Positions 1 through 6,536 of a DNA stretch of 6,536 nucleotides are shown here, one piece after another. Positions within the stretch are counted from its first letter, which is position 1. Each line of letters starts with the position of its first letter. Origin of the DNA: Rhodospirillales bacterium (GTDB taxonomy: Bacteria; Pseudomonadota; Alphaproteobacteria; SMXQ01); assembly GCA_024638585.1 (NCBI GenBank), contig JAHEKA010000133.1:1-6536 (forward strand), read 5' to 3'. The position numbers were made by a program, and so were the translations under genes. The notes below the pieces were generated by a model, which worked only from the letters and a program-made list of their open reading frames with translations, was not told the DNA's origin and made no database searches.

Positions 1-145
1 CCACCGTGCGCCGCACCGCGTTGGCGCCTTCCCGATGGCCCACGGTCCGCGGTTGGCCACGCGCTTCGGCCCAGCGGCCGTTGCCATCCATGATGATGGC
101 GACATGCTTTGGCGGCGTGGGGGCCGGTTCGGCATCGCGTTCCAT
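1..145 (-). CDS. uppS: Isoprenyl transferase / undecaprenyl diphosphate synthase, N-terminal part (3' end outside window)
   Basis: This cytoplasmic, membrane-associated cis-prenyltransferase condenses isopentenyl diphosphate units onto farnesyl diphosphate. The product is the C55 lipid carrier used for peptidoglycan and other envelope polymers. Only the first 48 residues lie in the window. They carry the family signature HVAIIMDGNGRWA at residues 14-26. Asp20, Asn22, Arg24 and Trp25 correspond to E. coli Asp26 (catalytic, Mg2+), Asn28, Arg30 and Trp31, and Arg33 and His37 to E. coli Arg39 and His43 (GHREGA here, GHKAGA in E. coli). The ATG at 145 is the only start that leaves a normal short N-terminus, because an in-frame stop (that of frr) lies two codons upstream. 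The junction reads TGA GCC ATG, so frr and uppS share a frame with a 3-nt gap. I see no good Shine-Dalgarno within 15 nt, so coupled translation from frr is likely (inference). The window edge truncates the gene, and nothing suggests it is broken. Confidence 0.96.
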   Translation of the reverse strand, partial: MERDAEPAPTPPKHVAIIMDGNGRWAEARGQPRTVGHREGANAVRRTV

Positions 146-148
146 GGC

Positions 149-706
149 TCAGATCTGCCGGACTTCGGCTTCCTTCTCGGTCAGGGTGCTGTCGATGCGC
201 TTGATGAAACCGTCTGTCAGTTCCTGGATTTCCTCGCCCCAGACGTGATGCTCGTCCTTGGAGAGGTCACCGTCCCTTTCCATCTTCTTGAGCTGATCCA
301 TGCCGTCGCGCCGCACGTTGCGGACCGAAACCCGGGCCTGTTCCGCAAAACGGTGGGCGATCTTGACCATCTCCTCGCGGCGCTCCGCGCTCAACTCGGG
401 GATGGGGACCCGCAGCACCTGACCCTCGGTCGCCGGGTTAAGGCCGAGATCGGATTCCCGGATCGCCCGCTCGACGGCCTGGACATTGCCCTTGTCCCAG
501 ACGTTGACCAACAGCAGGCGCGCTTCGGGAACGCTCACCGTGGCCACCTGGTTCAAGGGCATCTCCGAGCCATAGGCATTGACCACGATGCGGTCCAGCA
601 GGCTGACCGACGCCCGGCCCGTGCGCAGGCCACCGAATTCCTCATCCAAAACCGAAACCGCGCCCTCCATGCGGCGCTTGATATCGTCGATATCCGGATC
701 AGCCAT
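149..706 (-). CDS. frr: Ribosome recycling factor
   Basis: RRF acts with EF-G in the cytoplasm to split post-termination ribosomes so that the subunits can be reused. The predicted protein is 185 residues, the same as E. coli RRF, and aligns to it from memory without gaps. It contains LRTGRAS (27-33), SLLDRIVV (35-42), SDLGLNP (85-91), RVPIPELSAERR (99-110) and EQARVSVRNVRRD (122-134). Arg132 matches the functionally important Arg132 of the E. coli protein. This gives the usual two-domain shape: a long helical bundle from both termini and an inserted beta/alpha domain. A TTG two codons upstream (712) is open, but AGGAGG at 718-713 would touch it directly. The ATG at 706 has an ideal 6-nt spacing and gives the canonical length. 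The start lies 2 nt after the pyrH stop and the stop lies 3 nt before uppS, so the gene sits tightly inside the operon. Confidence 0.98.
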   Translation of the reverse strand: MADPDIDDIKRRMEGAVSVLDEEFGGLRTGRASVSLLDRIVVNAYGSEMPLNQVATVSVPEARLLLVNVWDKGNVQAVERAIRESDLGLNPATEGQVLRVPIPELSAERREEMVKIAHRFAEQARVSVRNVRRDGMDQLKKMERDGDLSKDEHHVWGEEIQELTDGFIKRIDSTLTEKEAEVRQI

Positions 707-708
707 CT

Positions 709-1449
<741 letters not shown>

Positions 1450-1482
1450 GGCTTGGGGCCGCGGGATCCGGGTGGGGCGGGA

Positions 1483-2409
1483 TCAGCCGCCCAGCTGTTC
1501 CGCAACCTCCGCGGCAAAATCCTTCTCCTCGCGCTCGACGCCTTCGCCCAAGGCAAAGCGGACGAAGCCGCCAACGGCAACCGGAGCGCCAACATCCTTT
1601 GCGGCTTGCTCCAGCACCTTGGCGATCTTGGTCTCGTTGTCGATCACAAAGGTCTGCTCGGCCAGCACCACTTCTTCATAGAACTTCCGCAACCGGCCCT
1701 CGACCATCTTGGCAATAATGTCGTCGGGGCGCCCGGAATCCTGGGCTTGTTCCGTCAGCACCGCGCGCTCGCGGTCGACCGCCGCGGGATCAAGGCTGTC
1801 CACCGTGATCGATTGCGGATTGGTCGCTGCCACGTGCATGGCAAGCTGCTTGCCCAGTGCCGCAAGCTTGTCCTTGTCGCCGCCGGATTCCAGCGCCACC
1901 AGGACGCCGATCCGCCCCAGGCCCGGGGCGGCCGCGGCATGAACGTAGCTCGCCACCACGCCGTCGCCGACGGCAAGGCCCTGACAGCGGCGCAGCGTCA
2001 TGTTCTCACCGATGGTCGCCACCATATCGGTCAAGGCATCGGCGACCGGCTTGCCGGCGCCCGGCATCTCGGCCGACATAAGCCGCTCGAGATCGCCATC
2101 GACCGTCAAGGCCGCGTCCGCCACGGCGGCGACGAATTTCTGGAAATCCTCGTTCCGGGCCACGAAATCGGTCTCGGAATTGACCTCGACCACCACGCCC
2201 TTACCATCGGCAACGGCGCAGCCGACCAGACCTTCGGCGGCGACGCGGCCCGCCTTCTTGCTGGCCGCCGCCAGCCCCTTGGTGCGAAGCCAATCGACCG
2301 CGGCCTCCATATCGCCCCCGGATTCCGTGAGCGCCGTCTTGCAGTCCATCATTCCGGCGCCGCTTTTGTCCCGCAATTCCTTGACGAGAGCCGCTGTGAT
2401 CTCAGCCAT
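1483..2409 (-). CDS. tsf: Translation elongation factor Ts
   Basis: EF-Ts is the guanine nucleotide exchange factor that regenerates EF-Tu-GTP during elongation in the cytoplasm. The 308-residue protein begins with the UBA-like N-terminal domain, MAEITAALVKELRDKSGAGM, then MDCKTALTE, and continues into the core. It has the diagnostic TDFVARN at 80-86, whose Asp81-Phe82 match the E. coli Asp80-Phe81 pair that intrudes near the EF-Tu Mg2+ site. The helical part carries MHVAATNP (191-198), and KMVEGRLRKFYEE (234-246) and GGFVRFALGEGVE (280-292) close the second core subdomain. The length exceeds E. coli (283) and fits the alphaproteobacterial norm. The ATG at 2409 gives the canonical N-terminus. 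It is preceded by AAGGA at 2423-2419 with a 9-nt spacer. The gene follows rpsB after a 54-nt AT-rich spacer, the standard rpsB-tsf pairing. Confidence 0.98.
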   Translation of the reverse strand: MAEITAALVKELRDKSGAGMMDCKTALTESGGDMEAAVDWLRTKGLAAASKKAGRVAAEGLVGCAVADGKGVVVEVNSETDFVARNEDFQKFVAAVADAALTVDGDLERLMSAEMPGAGKPVADALTDMVATIGENMTLRRCQGLAVGDGVVASYVHAAAAPGLGRIGVLVALESGGDKDKLAALGKQLAMHVAATNPQSITVDSLDPAAVDRERAVLTEQAQDSGRPDDIIAKMVEGRLRKFYEEVVLAEQTFVIDNETKIAKVLEQAAKDVGAPVAVGGFVRFALGEGVEREEKDFAAEVAEQLGG

Positions 2410-2463
2410 TTTCTTTGTTCCTTACCTTAGAGACGTCTTCTATCACTTTGAATTAAGGCAATT
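2410..2463 (-). other. rpsB-tsf intergenic spacer, strongly AT-rich, with tsf ribosome binding site
   Basis: This spacer holds 18 G/C in 54 nt (33%), far below the GC-rich genes on each side. On the coding strand it contains AATTGCCTTAATTC, a near-palindrome around AGACGTCT (2431-2438), then two AAGG motifs. The second (AAGGA, 2423-2419) is a plausible Shine-Dalgarno for tsf. I do not see a convincing -35/-10 pair or a stem followed by a U-tract. It may be a low-structure initiation region or an RNase processing site between the S2 and EF-Ts messages (inference). Confidence 0.6.
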
Positions 2464-3375
2464 TTATGCGCCTTTCGATTCCCCCTCGGCGGCGCCATCT
2501 GCGGCCCCCTCGGCGGCCGGCGCGGCAGCCGGCTCCGCGGCCGGTGTTTCCGGCGCCTGAGGGGCGGCCTCGGGGGTCGCCTCGGCTGCAGCTGGCGTTG
2601 CTTCGGCTGCGGCCTCGATTGCGGCCAGATCCTCGACCGGGGCTTCGGCGGCGGCGCCGACATCGACCCCGCGCGAGGTCAACTCTTCCTGGATGCCGTC
2701 GAGCACGGCATCGGCCATCAGGTCGCAATACAGGGTGATGGCCCTGATGGCATCGTCGTTGCCGGGGATCGGGAAATCGATTTTTGCCGGATCCGAATTG
2801 CTGTCGACCACGGCGACCACCGGAATGCCAAGCTTCTTGGCCTCGGATACGGCGATATCTTCCTTATTGGTGTCGATCACGAACAGGATGTCCGGCAACG
2901 CGCCCATATCCTTGATTCCGCCCAAGGCGCGGTCGAGCTTTTCCTTCTCCCGGGTCAGCTGCAGCAACTCCTTCTTGGTCAGGCCCGTCGCGCCCTCATC
3001 GCCAGCCAGCTGTTCTTCGAGGACTTTCAAGCGCTTGACCGAGGCCGTCACGGTGTTCCAGTTGGTCATCATGCCGCCGAGCCAGCGGTGATTGACATAG
3101 TACTGGCCGCAACGCTGGCCCGCTTCGGCGACCTTGGCCGCCGCCTGGTGCTTGGTGCCGACGAACAGCACGCGCCCGCCGTTGGATACGATATCGCGCA
3201 CCGATTTGAGGGCGGCGTACAGCATGGGGACGGTCTGTTGCAGATCGATGATATGAACCCCGTTACGTTCCCCGAAAATATAGGGGCCCATTTTGGGGTT
3301 CCAACGGCCGGTACGGTGGCCGAAATGAACGCCAGCTTCCAGCAGCTGACGCATGGTGAACGTGGGAATCGCCAT
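2464..3375 (-). CDS. rpsB: 30S ribosomal protein S2 with long Ala/Glu/Pro C-terminal tail
   Basis: S2 joins the 30S subunit late in assembly, at the head-body junction. The predicted protein is 303 residues. Residues 1 to about 235 are a standard S2: FTMRQLLEAGVHFGHRTGRW (6-25), MGPYIFGERNGVHIIDL (29-45), GGRVLFVGTKHQAA (66-79), the NHRWLGGMMTNWNT signature (95-108), LPDILFVIDTNKEDIAVSEA (160-179), then IPVVAVVDSNSDP (184-196) and IDFPIPGNDDA (199-209). From about 236 to the end it is low complexity: the last 63 residues hold 29 Ala, 11 Glu and 8 Pro, with a tandem AAAEATP pair (255-268) and AAEG/AADG/AAEG units (287-298). The reading frame stays open upstream, to a TTG at 3516 and an ATG at 3450. 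The ATG at 3375 is chosen because MAIPTFTMRQLLEAG is the family N-terminus and GGAGA lies 8 nt before it. The gene heads the rpsB-tsf-pyrH-frr-uppS run. Confidence 0.97.
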   Translation of the reverse strand: MAIPTFTMRQLLEAGVHFGHRTGRWNPKMGPYIFGERNGVHIIDLQQTVPMLYAALKSVRDIVSNGGRVLFVGTKHQAAAKVAEAGQRCGQYYVNHRWLGGMMTNWNTVTASVKRLKVLEEQLAGDEGATGLTKKELLQLTREKEKLDRALGGIKDMGALPDILFVIDTNKEDIAVSEAKKLGIPVVAVVDSNSDPAKIDFPIPGNDDAIRAITLYCDLMADAVLDGIQEELTSRGVDVGAAAEAPVEDLAAIEAAAEATPAAAEATPEAAPQAPETPAAEPAAAPAAEGAADGAAEGESKGA

Positions 3376-3383
3376 GGTTTCTT

Positions 3384-3388
3384 TCTCC
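3384..3388 (-). promoter_or_regulatory. Ribosome binding site of rpsB (decides the start)
   Basis: The minus strand has GGAGA followed by an 8-nt A-rich spacer and the ATG at 3375. The in-frame ATG at 3450 and the TTG at 3516 have no comparable site at the right distance. This supports the conserved S2 N-terminus over the extended versions. Confidence 0.75.
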
Positions 3389-3404
3389 GGTTGTGCCTCC
3401 GCGG

Positions 3405-3430
3405 GGTGAGCCCGGCCCAGGCCGGACACC
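3405..3430 (-). promoter_or_regulatory. GC-rich hairpin in the rpsB leader, possible regulatory RNA element
   Basis: This 26-nt imperfect inverted repeat has an inner stem CCGGC/GCCGG closing a 4-nt loop (the loop could tighten to 2 nt by adding one pair). An asymmetric internal loop follows, then an outer GGTG/CACC stem. It ends about 30 nt before the rpsB ATG and just upstream of the Shine-Dalgarno. In E. coli, S2 represses the rpsB-tsf operon by acting on a structured rpsB leader. Whether this hairpin does the same job is inference from position only. A GC-rich chance palindrome is the alternative. Confidence 0.35.
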
Positions 3431-3472
3431 GGATCGGCGGCACAACACATGCCACCGCAGTCCCGCGTGCGA

Positions 3473-3500
3473 GATTGAATGGCCGGTTGAATACCGCCAA
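3473..3500 (-). promoter_or_regulatory. Candidate promoter for the rpsB operon
   Basis: On the minus strand TTGGCGG (3500-3494) is followed after 13 nt by ATTCAATC (3480-3473). It fits 6 of 7 positions of the alphaproteobacterial (Caulobacter-type) -35 TTGACGS but only 5 of 8 of the -10 GCTANAWC. An overlapping alternative is TTGCAA (3516-3511), 17 nt before TATTCA (3493-3488). The segment is locally more AT-rich than its surroundings and lies about 100 nt before the S2 start. Both matches are weak, so this is a location guess rather than a defined promoter. Confidence 0.3.
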
Positions 3501-3521
3501 GCGGCTGGATTTGCAAGGATT

Positions 3522-3549
3522 ATCGGGGCGATTTGCGCCTTTCCCCGAT
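3522..3549 (-). terminator. Inverted repeat just after dnaE, possible weak terminator
   Basis: ATCGGGG and CCCCGAT form a perfect 7-bp inverted repeat with a 14-nt loop, beginning 10 nt after the dnaE stop codon. The loop can compete by forming GGCG/CGCC with part of the right arm. No run of T follows on the minus strand (the sequence continues AATCCTTGC), so it is not a canonical intrinsic terminator. It could attenuate read-through or protect the 3' end of the dnaE message. It sits upstream of the candidate rpsB promoter, consistent with a transcript boundary, but this is inference. Confidence 0.35.
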
Positions 3550-3559
3550 GGCGCGGGGC

Positions 3560-6536
3560 CTAGATCTCGCGCACCTCGGAGATCCCGGGCACCGATCTGA
3601 GGTCCATCAGCACCGCTGGCGAGACCGAAAAACGCCCCTCGACCGCGATTTCGACCTCCCGGCCGGGCTCGGTATTGAGGATCAGGCTCACCTCTCCACG
3701 GCCCCCCCTGCTGGCGGAAAGCGCCTCACGCAACGGCGGGAGGGCGTCGGCACTGCCCACGGTCACCTTAAGCCCCGGGGCCGCATGGGCGATGGCGTCA
3801 TCCAGCGGCTCGATCCCCTGGGCGGTAATGCGCAGCCCCTCGCCCTCGCGCCGCACATCGGCGCTCACCAGCACGTTGCCACCGGCGTCCAGGAGTTCCC
3901 GGGCCCGACCGAGAACCTCGGAAAACACCGTGATCTCATACATGCCGGACGGATCGGACATCTGCACGAAGGCAAACCGGCTGCCCCGGGCGGAGGTCCG
4001 CTCCTTCTTGGAAATCACCGTCCCGGCGAGCCGGAAGCGCTTGTCCTCGCCGCCCGGGCCGACGCGGCTCATCAGGTCGGCGGCGCGCACCACGTGCAAG
4101 CGCTCGAGCCGGCTGCCATAGGCGTCCAGCGGATGGGCGGAGAGGTAAAAACCGATCGCCTCGAACTCGCGGCGCAGGCGCTCCATGGCCGGCCAGGGCC
4201 GTTCGTCGGCCAGGCGGGGGCCGGCATCCTGTTCCGGTGCCCCGCCGCCGAACAGGCTGCCCTGGCCGCTCGCCCGTTCGCTTGCCGCCGCCTGGGCCCG
4301 GCGGGTCAATTCCCCCACCCCGGCGAGCGTCTGGGCGCGGTTTTCGTTCAGCCGATCGAACGCCCCGGCACAGATCAGGCTTTCCATCTGACGCTTGCTG
4401 ACCACCTTCTGGTCGCAGCGCTCGGCAAACTGGAACAGGTCGGTGAACGGCCCGTTCGCCTCGCGCTCGGCCACCAGCATGTCCATGGCGGCGGCCCCCA
4501 CCCCCTTGACCGCACCCAACGCGTAGCGGATGACGCGGGCGCCGTCCTCCAGAACCTCGACGGAGAAGCGGGCGAAGGAGGCGTTCACATCGGGCGCCAG
4601 CAGTTTGATGCCGATGCGGTCGAGCTCCTGGCGGAAGATATTGAGCTTGTCGGTATTGCCCATGTCGAGAGTCATCGACGCGGCCATGAACTCGACCGGG
4701 TAGTTGGCCTTGAACCAGGCGGTCTGATAGGCGATCAGGGCGTAGGCCGCGGCGTGGGACTTGTTGAAACCGTAACCCGCGAACTTGTCCACCTGGTCGA
4801 AGATGTGCGCGGCCGTCTTCGCCGCCACCCCCTTCTCCACCGCGCCGTCGATAAAGGTCTGGCGCTGCTCGTCCATCTCCGACTTGATCTTCTTGCCCAT
4901 GGCGCGGCGCAGGATGTCGGCACCGCCCAGCGAATAGCCCGACAGCACCTGGGCGATCTCCATCACCTGTTCCTGGTAGATCATCACCCCGAAGGTTTCC
5001 TTGAGGATGCCTTCCAGCGACGGATGCAGGTAATCGGGTTCCTCCCGGCCATGCTTGCAGGCGATGTAACGCGGGATGTTGTCCATCGGCCCCGGCCGAT
5101 AGAGGGCGACCAGGGCGATGATGTCCTCGAAACAGTCGGGCCGCATGTTGCGCAGCACGTCGCGCATGCCGGAGCTTTCCAGCTGGAACACGCCGGTGGT
5201 CTCACCCCGCGCCATCATCTCGTAACTGGGCGCATCGTCGAGCGGCAGCGATTCGAGCGCGAGTTCCGCCGCGCCTTCGCTCTTGCGCCGCGCGTTCACC
5301 AGCTTCATCGCCTCGGCCAGCACGGTCAGCGTCTTGAGACCGAGGAAATCGAATTTCACCAGGCCCGCGGCTTCGACGTATTTCATGGAGAACTGGGTGA
5401 CCGGCATGTCGGAGCGCGGATCGCGGTAGAGCGGCGCCAGCTGCGACAGCGGCCGGTCGCCGATCACGACACCCGCCGCATGGGTCGAGGCGTGGCGGTA
5501 GAGCCCTTCAAGCTTGAGCGCGATATCCATCAACTTGGCGACCGTCTCATCCTCGTCCCGCATGGACTGCAGGAGCGGCTCACCCTCGATGGCCTGGGCC
5601 AGGGTGACCGGGCTGGCCGGATTGTTCGGCACCAGCTTGCAGATGCGGTCGACCTGGCCATAGGGCAGGCCCAAGACGCGCCCGACATCGCGCAGCACCG
5701 CCCGGGCCTGGAGTTTCCCGAAGGTGATGATCTGGGCGACCTTGTCGGTGCCGTACTTGTCCTGGACATACGCGATGACCTCGTCGCGCCGGTCCTGGCA
5801 GAAATCGATGTCGAAGTCCGGCATCGAAATGCGTTCCGGGTTCAGGAAGCGCTCGAACAGCAGGCTGAAACGCAAGGGATCGAGATCGGTGATGGTCAGC
5901 GACCAGGCGACCACCGAACCGGCACCGGACCCGCGCCCAGGCCCCACCGGGATGCCCTGCTCCTTGGCCCAGCAGATGAAGTCGGCGACGATCAGGAAGT
6001 AGCCCGGAAAGCCCATGCTCTCGATCACGCCGAGCTCGAATTCCAGGCGGTCGCGATAGGGTTGGGCCGCCGCGTCGCGCGCCGCGGCGTCCATCTCTTC
6101 GGTCCATACCGCGGTCTTGAGCCGCGCCTCCAGCCCGTCACGCGACTGGGCGCGCAGCGCGTCTGCGGCACTATGCGCCCCGTCACCGAAGGGCGGCAGG
6201 ATCGGTGCCCGTTCGGGCGAGGCATAGGCACAGCGCCTGGCGATCACCAGAGTGTTGGCGATGGCTTCGGGGAGATCGGCGAACAGCGCCTTCATCTCCG
6301 CCGGCGAGCGGAAGCGGTACTCCGCATTGAGGCGGCGGCGGTCAGGATCGGACACATGGGCGCCGGCGGCGATGGCGAGAAGCGCGTCATGGGCCTCATA
6401 CATCTCGGCATCCGCAAAAAACGCCTCGTTGGTGGCGACCAGGGGAAGGTCATGGGCATAGGCGAGGTCGATCAGCGCCCCTTCGATGCGGTCTTCCTCG
6501 GCCCGGCCGTGGCGCATCACCTCGATATAGAGATTG
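3560..6536 (-). CDS. dnaE: DNA polymerase III alpha subunit (5' end outside window)
   Basis: This is the catalytic subunit of the replicative polymerase. The visible 991 residues run to a TAG stop, and comparison with E. coli numbering implies about 160 N-terminal residues are missing (part of the PHP domain). The visible start, NLYIEVMRHGRAEEDRIEGA, is the PHP interior; the GTG at 6520 is an internal Val, not a start. The palm carries GPGRGSGAGS and PDFDIDF, whose aspartates at codons 5812-5810 and 5806-5804 match E. coli Asp401 and Asp403. The third catalytic Asp (E. coli Asp555) is in KFDFLGL, codon 5350-5348. Fingers follow with YRPGPMD, MIYQEQVM, ADILRRAMGKK and GYGFNKSHAAAYALIAYQTA, then a helix-hairpin-helix region around VKGVGAAA. 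QGSLF at 4264-4250 fits the internal beta-clamp binding motif (E. coli QADMF). An OB-fold (RFRLAGTVISKKER to GIEPL) and a C-terminal domain ending VPGISEVREI complete it. The clamp motif and housekeeping context favour dnaE1 over the mutasome-type dnaE2. Confidence 0.98.
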   Translation of the reverse strand, partial: NLYIEVMRHGRAEEDRIEGALIDLAYAHDLPLVATNEAFFADAEMYEAHDALLAIAAGAHVSDPDRRRLNAEYRFRSPAEMKALFADLPEAIANTLVIARRCAYASPERAPILPPFGDGAHSAADALRAQSRDGLEARLKTAVWTEEMDAAARDAAAQPYRDRLEFELGVIESMGFPGYFLIVADFICWAKEQGIPVGPGRGSGAGSVVAWSLTITDLDPLRFSLLFERFLNPERISMPDFDIDFCQDRRDEVIAYVQDKYGTDKVAQIITFGKLQARAVLRDVGRVLGLPYGQVDRICKLVPNNPASPVTLAQAIEGEPLLQSMRDEDETVAKLMDIALKLEGLYRHASTHAAGVVIGDRPLSQLAPLYRDPRSDMPVTQFSMKYVEAAGLVKFDFLGLKTLTVLAEAMKLVNARRKSEGAAELALESLPLDDAPSYEMMARGETTGVFQLESSGMRDVLRNMRPDCFEDIIALVALYRPGPMDNIPRYIACKHGREEPDYLHPSLEGILKETFGVMIYQEQVMEIAQVLSGYSLGGADILRRAMGKKIKSEMDEQRQTFIDGAVEKGVAAKTAAHIFDQVDKFAGYGFNKSHAAAYALIAYQTAWFKANYPVEFMAASMTLDMGNTDKLNIFRQELDRIGIKLLAPDVNASFARFSVEVLEDGARVIRYALGAVKGVGAAAMDMLVAEREANGPFTDLFQFAERCDQKVVSKRQMESLICAGAFDRLNENRAQTLAGVGELTRRAQAAASERASGQGSLFGGGAPEQDAGPRLADERPWPAMERLRREFEAIGFYLSAHPLDAYGSRLERLHVVRAADLMSRVGPGGEDKRFRLAGTVISKKERTSARGSRFAFVQMSDPSGMYEITVFSEVLGRARELLDAGGNVLVSADVRREGEGLRITAQGIEPLDDAIAHAAPGLKVTVGSADALPPLREALSASRGGRGEVSLILNTEPGREVEIAVEGRFSVSPAVLMDLRSVPGISEVREI

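Noticed and set aside
2427..2442. Near-palindrome around AGACGTCT between rpsB and tsf as a terminator or operator.
   Set aside because: With a realistic loop only about five pairs including a bulge can form, there is no T-run, and no regulator is suggested by context.
2455..2480. TAAAAT over the rpsB stop as a -10 element for a tsf promoter.
   Set aside because: No -35-like hexamer lies 16-18 nt upstream (the sequence there is CCGAGG), and the A/T run follows from the stop codon plus the AT-rich spacer.
3376..3516. In-frame upstream extension of rpsB (TTG at 3516 or ATG at 3450), which would add 47 or 25 residues to S2.
   Set aside because: S2 proteins begin close to MAIPTFTMRQLLEAG, and a Shine-Dalgarno sits correctly for the ATG at 3375. 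The upstream starts lack one, and the added residues resemble no S2 N-terminus.
4185..6461. Plus- and minus-strand secondary open frames inside dnaE (for example 5580-6107 minus, 5724-6002 plus).
   Set aside because: They are alternative frames of a fully conserved polymerase gene, with Arg/Pro/Ser-rich composition and no start signals or homologous motifs.
6518..6520. GTG as a possible start of dnaE.
   Set aside because: The frame continues upstream to the window edge as NLYIE, matching the PHP-domain interior. The gene is cut by the window, so this is an internal valine.

Overview
The window reads as a core housekeeping locus of a GC-rich alphaproteobacterium. It carries six genes, all on the minus strand. 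In transcription order, from high to low coordinates, they are dnaE (5' end cut by the window edge), rpsB, tsf, pyrH, frr and uppS (3' end cut by the other edge). The order rpsB-tsf-pyrH-frr-uppS is the classic translation/UMP kinase/cell-wall-lipid cluster. Having uppS directly after frr, rather than dxr between them as in E. coli, fits Alphaproteobacteria, as do the ~308-residue EF-Ts and the Ala/Glu/Pro-tailed S2. A Rhodospirillales-like source is a guess from overall protein character, not something the sequence proves.

Layout: positions 3560-6536 hold the replicative DNA polymerase III alpha subunit, lacking roughly its first 160 residues. A 184-nt gap (3376-3559) follows, with an inverted repeat just after the dnaE stop, a weak promoter-like element, and a GC-rich hairpin about 30 nt before rpsB. 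It looks like the rpsB leader. S2 (2464-3375) and EF-Ts (1483-2409) are separated by a 54-nt spacer of only 33% GC. UMP kinase (709-1449) follows after a 33-nt C-rich spacer with no visible Shine-Dalgarno. Ribosome recycling factor (149-706) starts 2 nt after the pyrH stop, with its ribosome binding site inside the end of pyrH. UppS (1-145) starts 3 nt after the frr stop and in the same reading frame.

Functionally the rpsB-to-uppS run joins a 30S ribosomal protein, an elongation factor, the UMP-to-UDP step of pyrimidine nucleotide synthesis, the post-termination recycling factor and the undecaprenyl-diphosphate synthase. These are growth-rate-linked functions that plausibly share one transcript. 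dnaE is co-oriented upstream and may or may not be co-transcribed.

I found no mobile element, CRISPR array, tRNA, rRNA or unknown gene, and no evidence of a novel system. The long plus-strand open frames opposite frr, pyrH and tsf are shadows of conserved genes. The points worth a second look are the rpsB leader, the S2 tail, the AT-rich rpsB-tsf spacer, the SD-less pyrH start and the tight pyrH-frr-uppS junctions.
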